48,466 bases of DNA from Legionellales bacterium (GCA_026399195.1 JAPLRK010000081.1:1-48466), one strand, 5' to 3'. Positions 1 to 10,100 are shown, numbered from the stretch's first letter. Made by a program: numbers and translations. Notes: a model not told the origin generated them from the sequence alone.

Positions 1-2
1 CG

Positions 3-3000
3 GGTGCAACAGCTGGCTCACCACCACCTGCGCCAAAATCAGAAGAATTAACTCAAAATCAAATTAGAGCAGAAGAGCATTTGCATATAGTCAATACAGA
101 AATTGATACGATGTCGGTCGATGCGGGAACTATGGATGCAATTGAAAGTGAACTAAAAAAAACAGAAGCTAAAGTACGCGGAACTTTTCATGCAAAAAAT
201 TTAACGACAGAACAAAGCCGGGTATTAGCCGGAAGTGTCGCCCTGGAAGGTAAAACAAAAACCGATGTGGATTCTGTTGTGCTGGGTAAATTACAAACTG
301 ATGGGCCATTCAACGGCAGTGTTTGCGATTCAACTGGCAAAGTCATCGGCGCTGTTCGAGAGGATCCTAAGTACGGAAAATTAGTTTATGCATCCAATGG
401 TGTCTTAGTTGGCAAGCTTGGAATAAATAAAGAAGTACAAGCCTTTTCAATTATTGACAGTGAAGGGGATTTTAAAATCCAGGGCGATGTAGAAGGTACT
501 AGCGCTAGTTTTGCTGGAAAAAACATGGAAATTGATGCTGCCATGACAGGAAAAGGCAGATTTAATCTTTATGCAAAAGAACAAATGACTGCGAAAGAAG
601 GCGCAGGAATAAACATTCAGGCATTAGAAATGCGTGCGCATGGATTTGATAACAGTTCCAAAATTCATACCACAGATGGCTATGAACTAGAAGCCGATCG
701 TTTTTACAATTGGTGGAAGGGAACGTTTGATTTACAGGGTGGTTCATTATTTGATGTCAAACAAATCACGATGAATTCTGGCAGATTAAATGGCGACAAT
801 ATGACAGTAAATACAGGTGTGTTTGCCAATTTACTTGGCTGGTCGCATGTTAATCGACTGACTATTAATGCTGGAGTTTTTGCCAATGTCGCAGGAGATA
901 TCGCAGGCTATGATAGTTTAACTGTGAATGCAGGACTTTCTCTTAATGTTGGTTTAATGCGTTCATTACATACACGAACGAGTTCGTTGGTTGCTTATAA
1001 TACTGGATTGTATCTGCCTACCTTACCCAGCAGTTTAAGTGAATGTTTTAGTTGGGATACCCTATTTGGTGCTGTTAAAACTTTAGTACACAATGTGTCG
1101 CCAACGATGGGTAGTGCGTTAGGCACTGCAAAAGGGGCTTATGGCTTGGCTCGGTCGGGGACGGCCTTATATAAAAATTTACGCAAAGTGGGCAAACAGG
1201 CCGTAAACAATCCAGGATCAGTGAATATAGGTGAAATAGTTGGCATGTTAGTTGGCGCTAAAGATTTGTTCGATGGCGCAAATGGTGTTTTGGGCTCTGC
1301 GCAAAAAACTTTGAAACCTGCAGAAACTGCCACCGGTGAGCCGGATGCTAGTGTGGGCACTCTTCAAGTTTTATCTCAAGTTGGTATGGATGCTGCGCGT
1401 CAAACATTTGCTCCCACTTATTCTTCGCAAAGTGTGTATTCTTCTAATAGTGGAGTGGTAGCTTCTTATAGTATTTCAGAAAGAATGGTGAGTGGAAAAA
1501 ATACTGGCGTGGAGACAGCTGTTCACACTGATATCCATGCTTCTTCATATGTTAATCGAGGCCAACATTTAACGACAGATTTTCGGGGTGAGATTACGCA
1601 TACCGAAAATTTTGGAGAAATTAATAGTGTGACATTTAAATTAAAAGGCGAAAGTTATTCTGAGTCTGGTTCGACTACAGCCCAAGTTGCTGATGTTGAA
1701 CTTGATAAATGGCAACAAGCAGGAGGAGTCACTTCTTTTGAAAGTGGCAGAATGAATTTAAATCATCTTTCAGCAAGCAGTGGTGAGTTGCATTTGACGC
1801 ATACGCAACTTGATGTCAAAAAAATGACACAAATAGAGAAAGAGGCAGAAATCAATGTCGCTGCTTCTGTAGTGAATCTACATCAAACAACCATCGATGG
1901 AACATTGACTGCCACTGCAGGAACGCGTGTAACCGTTGCCGATTTGAAAAATGATGGTCAGAAAATGGATGTGCTTCGTGATGGCAGTGAGTTGAGTGTT
2001 GGTCAAACGGGTTCAATAATCATTGAAGAAAAGAGCGCATTGTTAGCAGGTAAAACTAAAAGCGACGGTGTGGTTTCAATACTAGATTCCGTTGCAAAAG
2101 TAGTTGATTATTCTGCGTCAGCAACGAGTGCAACCACAGTAACAGGTACAAGAGAAGCTGCAGCAGGGCTTTTCTCTGAGCAGCGCATTGAAGTTCACGG
2201 TGATATTAATACGAGTCACGCATTAATTGAAGCAGCCGACCGCGTGTCGTTAGCTGATGATGCAACAGGAAAAATAGCTGACACCACAGCGCGATCAAAC
2301 GAAGTGATGATAGCCGCTCAAGTTGAAATACAGGGCCACAATTTATTGGCTTCAAAAAAGCGTCTTGATGTCACCGCTACCAGTCAAATAACCGGTGAAG
2401 GTACAATGAGCTTTAAAGCGCCCGCGGGATCATTAATGGGTGCATTTTCTGCGAGTGGCGCAGTGGTTGAGATTGATCAACTTGAAGAAAGCGCTAAGGA
2501 TTTAGTCTATGGCAGAAGAACTTATGTATCCTTTCAACCTACAGAAAGTTTATCAGTAAAAACATCTAAAACAATGACGATTGATCAAGCTTGGAATCGT
2601 AGCTGTCAGGTTGAATTAACGGCAGCGGGAATTAATGTTGATGCGCAAGTTGATATGAGCAGTGGTTTGCGTCTAGAAACCACCCGCGATTCGTTAAGAA
2701 TTACTGCCGATATGCATAGCAGAAAAAATATGGAATTAAAATCGGCGCGCGACATACTGAATACTGGCGCGAAAGTTATTGCTGATGAAGATCTTTTTTT
2801 AGAAACCGTGCAAGGTGACTTGCGCAATGTGGGCGGAACAATACAAGGTCGGCATTATTTTCAGGGTATTATTAATGGCGATGTTTATAACGAAGCAGTA
2901 AAAATAAAATCAAAAGGAAAGCATGATACTTTGCATCACTATACACCCGCAGAACTTTTAGGTGGTCAACGCGAAGATAACGAGGTGGGTTTATTTATTG

Positions 3001-6000
3001 AAGCGACAGGTCGAATGGTCAATGACGCTTCGCGTATTCAAAGCCAGGGTCATAATGTCGTGCATGCAAAAAAAGGTTTCAAAGGACGAGCGCATACACA
3101 TAGTTATGTTGCAGAAAAGCATAAACGTAAAGGTTGGTGGAGCGGTGAAGAAAGAGAACTAAAATCAACCGATGTTTTTGTCTCCAGCATGACTTCAACG
3201 CATGGTCGTAATTTTGTAGAAGTAGAAGAAGGTGGAATTCGATCTGCGGCATCAAGCTTTATTTCAAAAGAAGGAACCGATTTATTAGCGCGCGATAATA
3301 TTGATTTATTAGGTGTGCCCGCGCAACAACAAGTGAAAGAGAAAAAATATTCTTGGTTTGGTATCAGTAAAAAAGATACAAGTGCTAAACATGATTCACT
3401 GACGCCAACATTACTGTTTGATTTAGGTAGAAGTAATATTCATTCGTATGAAGGCGATGTTAATGCGATAGATGCGCGCATGCTAGGGCCGGGGAATTTA
3501 TTGATGAAAGGCAAAAATGTCAGAGTGGCAACGCGTGTTGAAAATCACTCGGTTGATGCTCATACACGTTCTTTGAGGTTCGATTTCTTTGGACTGGCTG
3601 CTATGAATGCGGTTGCATCAGGACAAAATTTTGTTTCGTCACTTTTACATCTTGATCCCACATTAGGTAAAGTCGATGATTTCTTTCGATCTTCAAATAA
3701 TCCAGCAGAGATAGCGGCCGGTGCCTCCAATGTGGCGTTAAGTGCTTATAATAGCTATCAGCAGTTTAATCCTTCTGGATTTAATCCGACAATTTCTGTT
3801 GGTCTAAGTGATTATACGACTCATCAGCATTATCAAACATTAGGCCCAGGAGTAATTCAAAGAGGATCTTTGGAGGTTGAAGCTGAACATGTTTTTTCAA
3901 TTAAAGATGCAGCGGTCGATGTTTCAGGGGATATGTCAGTAAAAGCAAAAGTATTTTCGCAACAAGGTTCTGGATTAGAAAGTGATGTAACCTCAGAAAC
4001 AAAATCAATTTCATTAGGAGTGACGGCAAAAGGCGGTGTGGCGAGTGTGAGTGTGGGATATCAAAGTCAAGAAGGAAAACAAGTTGCTCAGCATAGCCAA
4101 GAATTAAATGTGGGTGGAACCTTAACAGTCAATACCGCATCTTGGGAACAAGATCAGGCGAGCGCCAGTGTAGGTTCGCTTGTTGGACATGTGGATGAAT
4201 TAAAAGTGGTATCGAGGCAAAGTACGCAAGAAGAAACACATATGTCAGGATCAGCTTCTACTACTGGGTTTTTTAGCGTGAGTGTTAGTGTGTCAAAGTC
4301 GGCAAAAACAACAGAAAAAAGTGGCGTCATAGTTCGCAATGCAAGTGGATCGGATTTTACTGTAGGTCATGCTGATTTAACTGGCGGAACTATTCACACG
4401 GATGATACACAAGGAGTTCGAATTGAGAGAATGACTTCGCATGATGTTTGCGATAGAGAGCAGAGTTATCATTACGGATTGTCGGGTAATGTTAGAGACT
4501 TTATTCCACAACAATCTTCTGATCTTGCCCCAACGACTGAAACAGTTCCCGCCGTTATTCCTTCAGTAGGAGTAGATTTTGATCATCGTGATTATCAAGC
4601 GATTCATCATGCTGGCGTTAATCCAACAATAGAGACAACTGTTTTAAATGATGGAGATTTAAATTTGCATTTGGATGTACCGATTATATATCCGATTAAA
4701 AAATTGGAAGAAGATATGACGCCACCTATTTTAATTCCTGCTCAAGATATAGCTGAAGATTTAAAATCAGCCGCTGAAGTCTTGAGTCCAGCAGAACTTG
4801 ATAGTTCTGTAAATGAATCTCCAGGTTCTTCTAGAGGAAGTATAGCAGAAGAGAATCCAGTAGTTTTGCCCTCAATATCAAGGATTAGTCAAGACGATAA
4901 CATATCAACTTCAGAGCCGGTTTTTGAATTAAAGCGTAAAATTGATGATGGTTTTAGACACACGATTAGTGCAGCTGAGCCTTCGCACGAAGGCGCTGAG
5001 TTTGAACATCAAGAAGAAAGTTCTATTCCAAAACGTCCCGATATAAAAATGAAAACGAAAGACGTAAAAATGGGATCCAAAAAAGGTGGCGGTAATAAGG
5101 GTCAGATTTATGAGCTTAAGACAGGACAATATATTAATAGTGATGGTGTAGATCAAAGATTAACAGAAAAGAACGCCAAAAGAGATCGAGTTACAAAGGA
5201 ATCAAAGATTGAATATAAAAAAGAATTATTTACAGGAACCCCAAAAATTTATTGGCAAACTGAAGAACAACTTGGTGATGAAATTAACATTATCCGACCC
5301 ACTTATTTTAATGATGGAGGGCGCGTATTTTTTGTTGCTGAATTGGATACAAAAAAGAATGAGGTAAAAATTAAATTGGAAGCAGGGGGTGATATACGTT
5401 TTAATATAGCACATGGTCATAATGATTGGATGGATTTAGTGAAAACGGAATATGCTGTGGATGCAGCCAGTGTTCAATCATTACTGAGACTTTCAGCCAG
5501 TAATGAAAGGCAATTAACTGTAGAGGTAGTTTGTGAGGCCGGCGCATTAGGACCTAATGGTAGTTGCTCAGTAAAAACAGCGCAAATTTCTTTATTTGGT
5601 CTGACGTGTCAAGTTGAGGGATCTCTGAAAACTGGTGTGGGAGTAAAAGTAGCAGGTGGTGCTGGGTTGACGGTGGATAAAACACAATTACAATTTCGAC
5701 CTTATGTTAAAGCAGGTGCCTTCCTTGGGCCTGGAGTTGAAGTTACCTGTAAACTGAGTTTAGGTATCGACACCGATTTACCTGAGCGTATGCATAAAGA
5801 GGTTGATAGACGTATTCAAACTACAGCAACAAGAACTTATTTAGATCAGTTAACTTCATTAATAGAAACAACTACAGCATCCAATCCTTCTACATTTTTT
5901 GGTCGAGTATGGAAAACGTACCAAATACAATGTTGGGAAGAATCAAGACATGAATGCCTAACTCAGGTTGGCAACGATGCTTTTGTTTCGACAATTTTTA

Positions 6001-6014
6001 ATGTTACGCCCTAG
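3..6014 (+). CDS. Giant haemagglutinin/FHA-like surface protein, 5' end outside the window
   Basis: The frame is open from base 3, so the gene begins before the window. 2,003 residues are visible, ending at the TAG at 6012-6014. Most of the protein is short degenerate repeats alternating hydrophobic residues with G, N, S, T and D (for example ARDILNTGAKV, VQGDLRNVGGTIQG, RMVNDASRIQSQGHNVV). This is the pattern of filamentous-haemagglutinin beta-helix proteins exported by two-partner secretion. A charged, Pro/Glu/Ser-rich linker follows at about 4650-5160, then a non-repetitive C-terminal part of about 280 residues with several cysteines. I do not recognise that part; it could be an effector or toxin domain, but no catalytic motif is visible. 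No TpsB transporter gene is in the window. Base composition looks AT-richer than the downstream genes, which fits an acquired gene. The class is likely and the function unknown. Confidence 0.7.
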   Translation, partial: GATAGSPPPAPKSEELTQNQIRAEEHLHIVNTEIDTMSVDAGTMDAIESELKKTEAKVRGTFHAKNLTTEQSRVLAGSVALEGKTKTDVDSVVLGKLQTDGPFNGSVCDSTGKVIGAVREDPKYGKLVYASNGVLVGKLGINKEVQAFSIIDSEGDFKIQGDVEGTSASFAGKNMEIDAAMTGKGRFNLYAKEQMTAKEGAGINIQALEMRAHGFDNSSKIHTTDGYELEADRFYNWWKGTFDLQGGSLFDVKQITMNSGRLNGDNMTVNTGVFANLLGWSHVNRLTINAGVFANVAGDIAGYDSLTVNAGLSLNVGLMRSLHTRTSSLVAYNTGLYLPTLPSSLSECFSWDTLFGAVKTLVHNVSPTMGSALGTAKGAYGLARSGTALYKNLRKVGKQAVNNPGSVNIGEIVGMLVGAKDLFDGANGVLGSAQKTLKPAETATGEPDASVGTLQVLSQVGMDAARQTFAPTYSSQSVYSSNSGVVASYSISERMVSGKNTGVETAVHTDIHASSYVNRGQHLTTDFRGEITHTENFGEINSVTFKLKGESYSESGSTTAQVADVELDKWQQAGGVTSFESGRMNLNHLSASSGELHLTHTQLDVKKMTQIEKEAEINVAASVVNLHQTTIDGTLTATAGTRVTVADLKNDGQKMDVLRDGSELSVGQTGSIIIEEKSALLAGKTKSDGVVSILDSVAKVVDYSASATSATTVTGTREAAAGLFSEQRIEVHGDINTSHALIEAADRVSLADDATGKIADTTARSNEVMIAAQVEIQGHNLLASKKRLDVTATSQITGEGTMSFKAPAGSLMGAFSASGAVVEIDQLEESAKDLVYGRRTYVSFQPTESLSVKTSKTMTIDQAWNRSCQVELTAAGINVDAQVDMSSGLRLETTRDSLRITADMHSRKNMELKSARDILNTGAKVIADEDLFLETVQGDLRNVGGTIQGRHYFQGIINGDVYNEAVKIKSKGKHDTLHHYTPAELLGGQREDNEVGLFIEATGRMVNDASRIQSQGHNVVHAKKGFKGRAHTHSYVAEKHKRKGWWSGEERELKSTDVFVSSMTSTHGRNFVEVEEGGIRSAASSFISKEGTDLLARDNIDLLGVPAQQQVKEKKYSWFGISKKDTSAKHDSLTPTLLFDLGRSNIHSYEGDVNAIDARMLGPGNLLMKGKNVRVATRVENHSVDAHTRSLRFDFFGLAAMNAVASGQNFVSSLLHLDPTLGKVDDFFRSSNNPAEIAAGASNVALSAYNSYQQFNPSGFNPTISVGLSDYTTHQHYQTLGPGVIQRGSLEVEAEHVFSIKDAAVDVSGDMSVKAKVFSQQGSGLESDVTSETKSISLGVTAKGGVASVSVGYQSQEGKQVAQHSQELNVGGTLTVNTASWEQDQASASVGSLVGHVDELKVVSRQSTQEETHMSGSASTTGFFSVSVSVSKSAKTTEKSGVIVRNASGSDFTVGHADLTGGTIHTDDTQGVRIERMTSHDVCDREQSYHYGLSGNVRDFIPQQSSDLAPTTETVPAVIPSVGVDFDHRDYQAIHHAGVNPTIETTVLNDGDLNLHLDVPIIYPIKKLEEDMTPPILIPAQDIAEDLKSAAEVLSPAELDSSVNESPGSSRGSIAEENPVVLPSISRISQDDNISTSEPVFELKRKIDDGFRHTISAAEPSHEGAEFEHQEESSIPKRPDIKMKTKDVKMGSKKGGGNKGQIYELKTGQYINSDGVDQRLTEKNAKRDRVTKESKIEYKKELFTGTPKIYWQTEEQLGDEINIIRPTYFNDGGRVFFVAELDTKKNEVKIKLEAGGDIRFNIAHGHNDWMDLVKTEYAVDAASVQSLLRLSASNERQLTVEVVCEAGALGPNGSCSVKTAQISLFGLTCQVEGSLKTGVGVKVAGGAGLTVDKTQLQFRPYVKAGAFLGPGVEVTCKLSLGIDTDLPERMHKEVDRRIQTTATRTYLDQLTSLIETTTASNPSTFFGRVWKTYQIQCWEESRHECLTQVGNDAFVSTIFNVTP

Positions 6015-6082
6015 TAGGAGGGTGCCCACCTTTTAATTTGCGGGGTGAGCGTGAGTCATGCGGCTGTCGGAGCATCAGAGTT

Positions 6083-6691
6083 TTATTCTATGCACGGAGC
6101 GCTCGCCGGTGAAGGCTCGGCAGTGTACGGTATATTGGGTATCAGGAAGAGAGATTGAGAGTATACCCCCAAGATACGTGCTACGCCGCTCCCCCATTGT
6201 TCAATTAGGTTTAATTCATGGAATATTCTTGCAATCACATGATTTCTAATTTTTGATACCCCGTCTCGTACGTCTTCAATAGTCATGCCAGGGAGAAGAA
6301 TACCTGGATTTTCGATTTCGATACGATCATCAAAAAATGAAATGCGAGTTGGAGCGCCTCTTTGAGAATAATCAGCATGAATCAGCGCATTAATGATTGC
6401 CTCGCGCAAAATCGACAGCGGGATGCTCCAAATATCTTTGCGGCGTATCTCAGAAAAGTCGGCCCCTCGCATAGCATGTTTTTTTAGAAATTGTAAAATG
6501 CTTTCCACAACTTTTGGTAAATGGTCGCGAATCTCAATATGATCAAAGATATTAGCTTTATCTGTCCCGATAAAGCGTCCACATTGTACCCAACTGGACT
6601 TTGGACAGTGTGCTGCGGCACACTGTCCAAAGTCCAGTAACCATTCAATTGGTAATGAATCATTGTATTTGATTTGGTGCGGGAGATGAGC
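6083..6691 (-). pseudogene. Remnant of RecG-like/AlbA_2 transcriptional-regulator family gene
   Basis: The frame is open from about 6691 to the stop at 6083. Its best part reads GADFSEIRRKDIWSIPL, REAIINALIHADYSQRG and EIENPGILLPGMT, ending near EQWGSG. That is the GHKL-like C-terminal domain (HATPase_c_4) of putative RecG-like regulators. The upstream part (WVQCGRFIGTDKANIFDHI) also fits the family and lies before the first GTG/ATG of the 141-codon ORF, so that ORF start is not the real one. The N-terminal DNA-binding half is missing, an in-frame TGA lies at 6692-6694, and after the GSG motif the sequence stops resembling the family. A perfect 44-bp palindrome (6594-6637) lies inside the frame. 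I read it as a decayed gene fragment marking the edge of the accessory region. Confidence 0.7.
6593..6638. repeat. Perfect 21-bp inverted repeat with 4-base loop
   Basis: The arms CTGGACTTTGGACAGTGTGC (6594-6613) and their exact reverse complement (6618-6637) flank TGCG; one more A-T pair extends the stem to 6593/6638. The 13-mer TGGACTTTGGACA (6595-6607) is also the end of the 225-bp element upstream of serS (8603-8615), so this may be a minimal or relic copy of that family. It lies in frame within the decayed RecG-like gene. Confidence 0.85.
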
Positions 6692-6708
6692 TCAATCCTT
6701 TTGATGAT

Positions 6709-7272
6709 CTATTTTATTTTAAAATTCAAAGGCATCGCCTTTACTTTATCTTTGATCTCATCATAGCCTGAACGATGATTGGCCATATAAATCAAAGCCC
6801 AGGCACTGACCATCGATGCATCACCAAAAACACAAATATCGCTCTGCCCAAGCGCACTCGTAAATCCCCCAAAGGCTACAAACATAATAGAGGCACCGCC
6901 CAGGTTTTTACAAACATTGGCTGATGGGTTAGGCAGATCGCCCTTCATCAAAGAAGAACCAGGTTTGATATCATGGAGTCTTTTCATATAGGTTGCAGCA
7001 ATACTTGGCTCGGGCGAGGCAAAGGTCTCAAGACCTACCGAAACAAACCCAAGATCAGCTGTGGTAAAGTTACAAAAGAGTTTGGATTGCCCACGCACCA
7101 AACTATTCCCTTCTTGAAATTCCGCAGGCATCTCTTCAACAACCCCGCCTGAGTCACGGCAATAAAGTGACTGCTCCTCTACAGAATTAGCAAAAACCAC
7201 CGTGTTTCCGAAGAGCAGCGCACCCAAGAACAACAAAGCAATTGGCTTGCAATAAGTCATGTTCATCATCAT
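6709..7272 (-). CDS. Small exported protein of unknown function
   Basis: 187 residues with a typical Sec signal peptide: a short N-terminus, a hydrophobic stretch LLFLGALLFG and a likely cut after VFA near residue 28. The mature part has five cysteines (YCRDSGG, LFCNFTT, NVCKNLGG, SDICVFGD among them), which suggests disulphides in the periplasm or outside. The C-terminal 40 residues are amphipathic. I recognise no domain. A purine-rich stretch (TTGAGGAAATG) precedes the start. The gene is downstream of serS on the same strand, about 55 bases after it, so the two could be co-transcribed. It reads as a real gene because of the clean signal peptide and consistent codon use. Confidence 0.6.
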   Translation of the reverse strand: MMMNMTYCKPIALLFLGALLFGNTVVFANSVEEQSLYCRDSGGVVEEMPAEFQEGNSLVRGQSKLFCNFTTADLGFVSVGLETFASPEPSIAATYMKRLHDIKPGSSLMKGDLPNPSANVCKNLGGASIMFVAFGGFTSALGQSDICVFGDASMVSAWALIYMANHRSGYDEIKDKVKAMPLNFKIK

Positions 7273-7328
7273 TTCCTCAAGGTTAAAAAATTAGGACTTG
7301 CTTGTTTAGTATATATCAAATTTGGCCA

Positions 7329-8600
7329 TTAAACGAGCTCAATACCGCCCATGTACGGGCGTAATGCTTCAGGAACGAGAATATGTCCCGTTTTGTCTTG
7401 GTAATTCTCAATAATAGCGACCAATGTTCGACCCACGGCCAAGGCCGAGCCATTCAATGTGTGAACGAACGTTGTATCACGAGCCCCAGGAGCTCGGTAT
7501 CTCGCTTGCATTCGGCGCGCCTGATAGGCTTCTGTATTACTACAAGACGAAATTTCACGATAGGTGTTTTGGCTTGGCAACCACACTTCCAGATCATAAG
7601 TTTTGGCTGCAGTTGCTCCCATATCGCCTGTACATAAGCTCAACACGCGGTAAGGCAGTTGAAGCCGCTGTAAAATAGATTCTGCATGTAGGGTCAATTG
7701 CTCCAGCGCGGCATAAGACAATTCTGGTGTTGTTATCCAAACCAGCTCCACTTTTTCAAATTGATGTTGTCTTATCATCCCTTTGGTATCTTGGCCATAA
7801 GATCCAGCCTCACTTCGAAAACATGGAGAATGGCATACATAACGGACAGGCAAAGCGTCGCTATTTAAAATCGTATCCCTGACGGTATTGGTGACAGGAA
7901 CTTCAGACGTAGGAATTAAGTAGTATCCTGCGTCCCCTGACAGTCGAAACAAGTCCTCCTCCATTTTAGGCAATTGTCCCGTGCCTAACAAACTATCCGC
8001 GTTGACAATATAAGGGACACTGATTTCCTGATACCCATGATCAACCGTATGCACATCCAGCATGAATTGTATCAATGCTCTGTGCATTCGAGCCAAATTC
8101 GATGTCATGACCACAAATCGGCTACCTGTGATTTTGGCCCCAAGAGCAAAATCCATTTGCCCCAAGGATTCACCCAACTCATCATGAGGCTTAGGCGTAA
8201 AATCAAAGGATCTCACTTTCCCCCAGCGACGTATTTCTTGATTGTCTTTCTCGCTCAAACCTTTGGGAACTGAAGCGTGCGGCAAATTCGGCAGACTCAA
8301 ACTCAACAGTTCAATCTGCTGAAGAATACCTGAAAGCTCTGTTTTTTTAAGATTCAGTTCATCACTGATTCGAGTGACATCCAAACGCATAGGTTCAATG
8401 TCTTCATGGCGAGATTTGGCAAGGCCGATGTCTTTTGAGCGTTGATTACGTTCGTTTTGCAAAGCTTGGGTTGCAACCTGCAAGGATTTACGCCGTTCTT
8501 CAAGGGCGGTAAACGCGTCCACATCAAAATGAAACCCCCTCGTCTTCAAAAGGGCTGCCACTCTCTCTGGGTTTTCTCTTATCATGTGAGGATCTAACAT
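7329..8600 (-). CDS. serS: Seryl-tRNA synthetase
   Basis: A class II synthetase that charges tRNA-Ser in the cytoplasm. From the start chosen here ([10 protein letters not shown]) it has 423 residues, close to the 430 of E. coli. Residues 1-110 form the long helical tRNA-binding arm. The catalytic core shows the TSE loop (231-233), motif 2 [12 protein letters not shown] (261-272) and motif 3 [18 protein letters not shown] (383-400). Longer in-frame starts exist at 8624 and 8672, but those 8-24 extra residues are encoded inside an inserted repeat element (8601-8825) and are not part of the family. The element ends exactly at this ATG and has separated it from what was probably its own ribosome site (see the element entry). 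The ATG at 8624 is preceded by GAGG about 10 bases away and may now be used. Confidence 0.95.
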   Translation of the reverse strand: MLDPHMIRENPERVAALLKTRGFHFDVDAFTALEERRKSLQVATQALQNERNQRSKDIGLAKSRHEDIEPMRLDVTRISDELNLKKTELSGILQQIELLSLSLPNLPHASVPKGLSEKDNQEIRRWGKVRSFDFTPKPHDELGESLGQMDFALGAKITGSRFVVMTSNLARMHRALIQFMLDVHTVDHGYQEISVPYIVNADSLLGTGQLPKMEEDLFRLSGDAGYYLIPTSEVPVTNTVRDTILNSDALPVRYVCHSPCFRSEAGSYGQDTKGMIRQHQFEKVELVWITTPELSYAALEQLTLHAESILQRLQLPYRVLSLCTGDMGATAAKTYDLEVWLPSQNTYREISSCSNTEAYQARRMQARYRAPGARDTTFVHTLNGSALAVGRTLVAIIENYQDKTGHILVPEALRPYMGGIELV

Positions 8601-8825
8601 ATTGGACTTTGGACAAAAAGACATGAAAAGGGCCTCATGTCTTTCTGTCCAAGAAAGTTGAGATTTATCCATTTCGGTTTGATCATTACCAATCCTAAGT
8701 GATTATATTTTTATAAGATGAATTAACTGTATCGACCCATTGTCGTCTAAAAACACATCAGATCTAAAATTATTTGGACAGAATTGCATGCTTCTTTTTG
8801 CATGCAGTTTTGTCCAGACTCCAAT
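8601..8825. mobile_element. 225-bp MITE-like element at the serS start codon
   Basis: The ends are inverted repeats: ATTGGACTTTGGACAAAA at 8601-8618 and its reverse complement, with two mismatches, at 8808-8825. A 5-bp direct repeat AACAT flanks the element (8596-8600 and 8826-8830), as expected for a target-site duplication. Each end also holds a hairpin: 8609-8626 with 8635-8652 (one mismatch in 18), and 8776-8791 with 8800-8815 (two mismatches in 16). There is no transposase, so it is non-autonomous. The left target copy contains the serS ATG. Joining the flanks without the element gives AAGGTGCGTT directly before that ATG, a plausible ribosome site that the insertion displaced by 230 bases. 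The hairpins also lie downstream of lpxA and could end its transcript. Confidence 0.7.
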
Positions 8826-8881
8826 AACATAACGCACCTTGCGTTTGATGCCATTTCATGAGCACTCAGCCACCTTGTGAT

Positions 8882-9652
8882 CTATCTCACAATACCGCGA
8901 GTAGAGTGATTCAACACATCGATCATAGGTATGATCTCAGGACAATCGTTTTGTAGTCCTTCCAACTCCAAAACCGCCTCTTGAACGGTCAGTCCCTTAC
9001 GATAAATGATTTTATAAGCCCTGCGCAGACAATCAATCGTGGCTGATGAAAATCCCCGCCGTCTCAAACCTACCGTATTGATGCCGCACGCAGAGGTATT
9101 ATGCCCCGCTATCATCACATAGGGCAGAACATCCTTCGAGACATAAGTTGCACGGGCAACAAATGCATAGACACCCACATGGCAAAATTGGTGAATGGCT
9201 GCATATGCCCCAATATTGGTATAATCGCCTAGCACCACATGACCCGAAAGAGCGGAATAATTGACCATAATCACGTGGTGACCCACCACACAATCGTGAC
9301 CAATGTGGGTATAGGCCATAAAAAAATTATGATCCCCAATTTGGGTGATACCGCTACCTTTCACCGTTCCTCGGCTGATCATTGCATATTCGCGAATGAT
9401 GTTATGGTTGCCAATTTCAAGTCGCGTAGGCTCTCCCTGATAAGTGATGTCTTGAGGGTCATCGCCTACGGAGGCGAATTGAAAAATTTTATTGTGCTGA
9501 CCTATGACGGTTGGCCCTTGTATCACCACATGGGGTCCAACCCAAGTCCCTTCACCAATTTCCACATCTTCGCCAATAATAGTGCCCGGGCCTATAGAAA
9601 CCCCTTTCGCTAATTTGGCCGAAGGATGGATGACCGCATGTTCACTGATCAC
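8882..9652 (-). CDS. lpxA: UDP-N-acetylglucosamine acyltransferase LpxA
   Basis: The first step of lipid A synthesis: transfer of a hydroxyacyl chain from acyl-ACP to UDP-GlcNAc, in the cytoplasm. 256 residues, close to the 262 of E. coli. The N-terminal two thirds are hexapeptide repeats of a left-handed beta-helix (IGPGTIIGEDVEIGEGTWVG and many more). The catalytic histidine is in THIGHD (His119, matching E. coli His125), and the conserved AAIHQFC follows. The C-terminal helical part begins near RRRGFSS. Its start overlaps the end of fabZ by 11 bases, which indicates coupled translation. It is the last gene of the envelope operon here; lpxB, often next, does not follow. Confidence 0.96.
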   Translation of the reverse strand: MISEHAVIHPSAKLAKGVSIGPGTIIGEDVEIGEGTWVGPHVVIQGPTVIGQHNKIFQFASVGDDPQDITYQGEPTRLEIGNHNIIREYAMISRGTVKGSGITQIGDHNFFMAYTHIGHDCVVGHHVIMVNYSALSGHVVLGDYTNIGAYAAIHQFCHVGVYAFVARATYVSKDVLPYVMIAGHNTSACGINTVGLRRRGFSSATIDCLRRAYKIIYRKGLTVQEAVLELEGLQNDCPEIIPMIDVLNHSTRGIVR

Positions 9653-10100
9653 TTTTCACTTCCTTTGCAGCACTCATTAAATCTGCGGAACATGCCAGTT
9701 TATCGCCGACAAATGCTTCACAATGCAGACGCCAAAAATCCCGTTTTTGTGCCAACAATTTGACTTCCAACCGCAATTGATCACCGGGTGTGACAACCTG
9801 CTTAAACTTTGCATTATCAATACCTGCGAAATAATACAAAAAGTTGTATCCCTCTTTGGCTTGGCGTGACAAATTGGACAAAATGGCACTGGCTTGGGCC
9901 AGTGACTCCAACATCAACACACCAGGCATGATAGGATTTCCAGGAAAGTGTCCCGTGAAAAAAGGCTCATTGATGGTGACGTTTTTAATGGCCACCAAAT
10001 GATCAAACACCACATAATCCAAAACCCTATCCACCAAGATAAATGGGTATCGATGAGGTAGGAGACTAAGAATTTTCTGAATATCCACAGGAGTCATCAT
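9642..10100 (-). CDS. fabZ: 3-hydroxyacyl-ACP dehydratase FabZ
   Basis: Dehydrates 3-hydroxyacyl-ACP in fatty acid elongation and draws on the same 3-hydroxyacyl-ACP pool as LpxA. 152 residues in the hot-dog fold. [14 protein letters not shown] is the N-terminal signature. The active site is [20 protein letters not shown], with His51 and Glu65. I chose the ATG at 10100 (MMTPVDIQ) because it is preceded by GAGAGAACCT and gives the normal family length; ATG at 10097 is equally possible. The frame runs on to 10163, but that part is encoded by intergenic palindromes. In many gammaproteobacteria lpxD lies between skp and fabZ; here it is absent and replaced by 91 bases of palindromic sequence. Confidence 0.95.
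   Translation of the reverse strand: MMTPVDIQKILSLLPHRYPFILVDRVLDYVVFDHLVAIKNVTINEPFFTGHFPGNPIMPGVLMLESLAQASAILSNLSRQAKEGYNFLYYFAGIDNAKFKQVVTPGDQLRLEVKLLAQKRDFWRLHCEAFVGDKLACSADLMSAAKEVKSDQ

Noticed and set aside
6058..6249. 63-codon plus-strand ORF after the giant surface protein
   Set aside because: It overlaps the RecG-like remnant on the other strand and has no family features.
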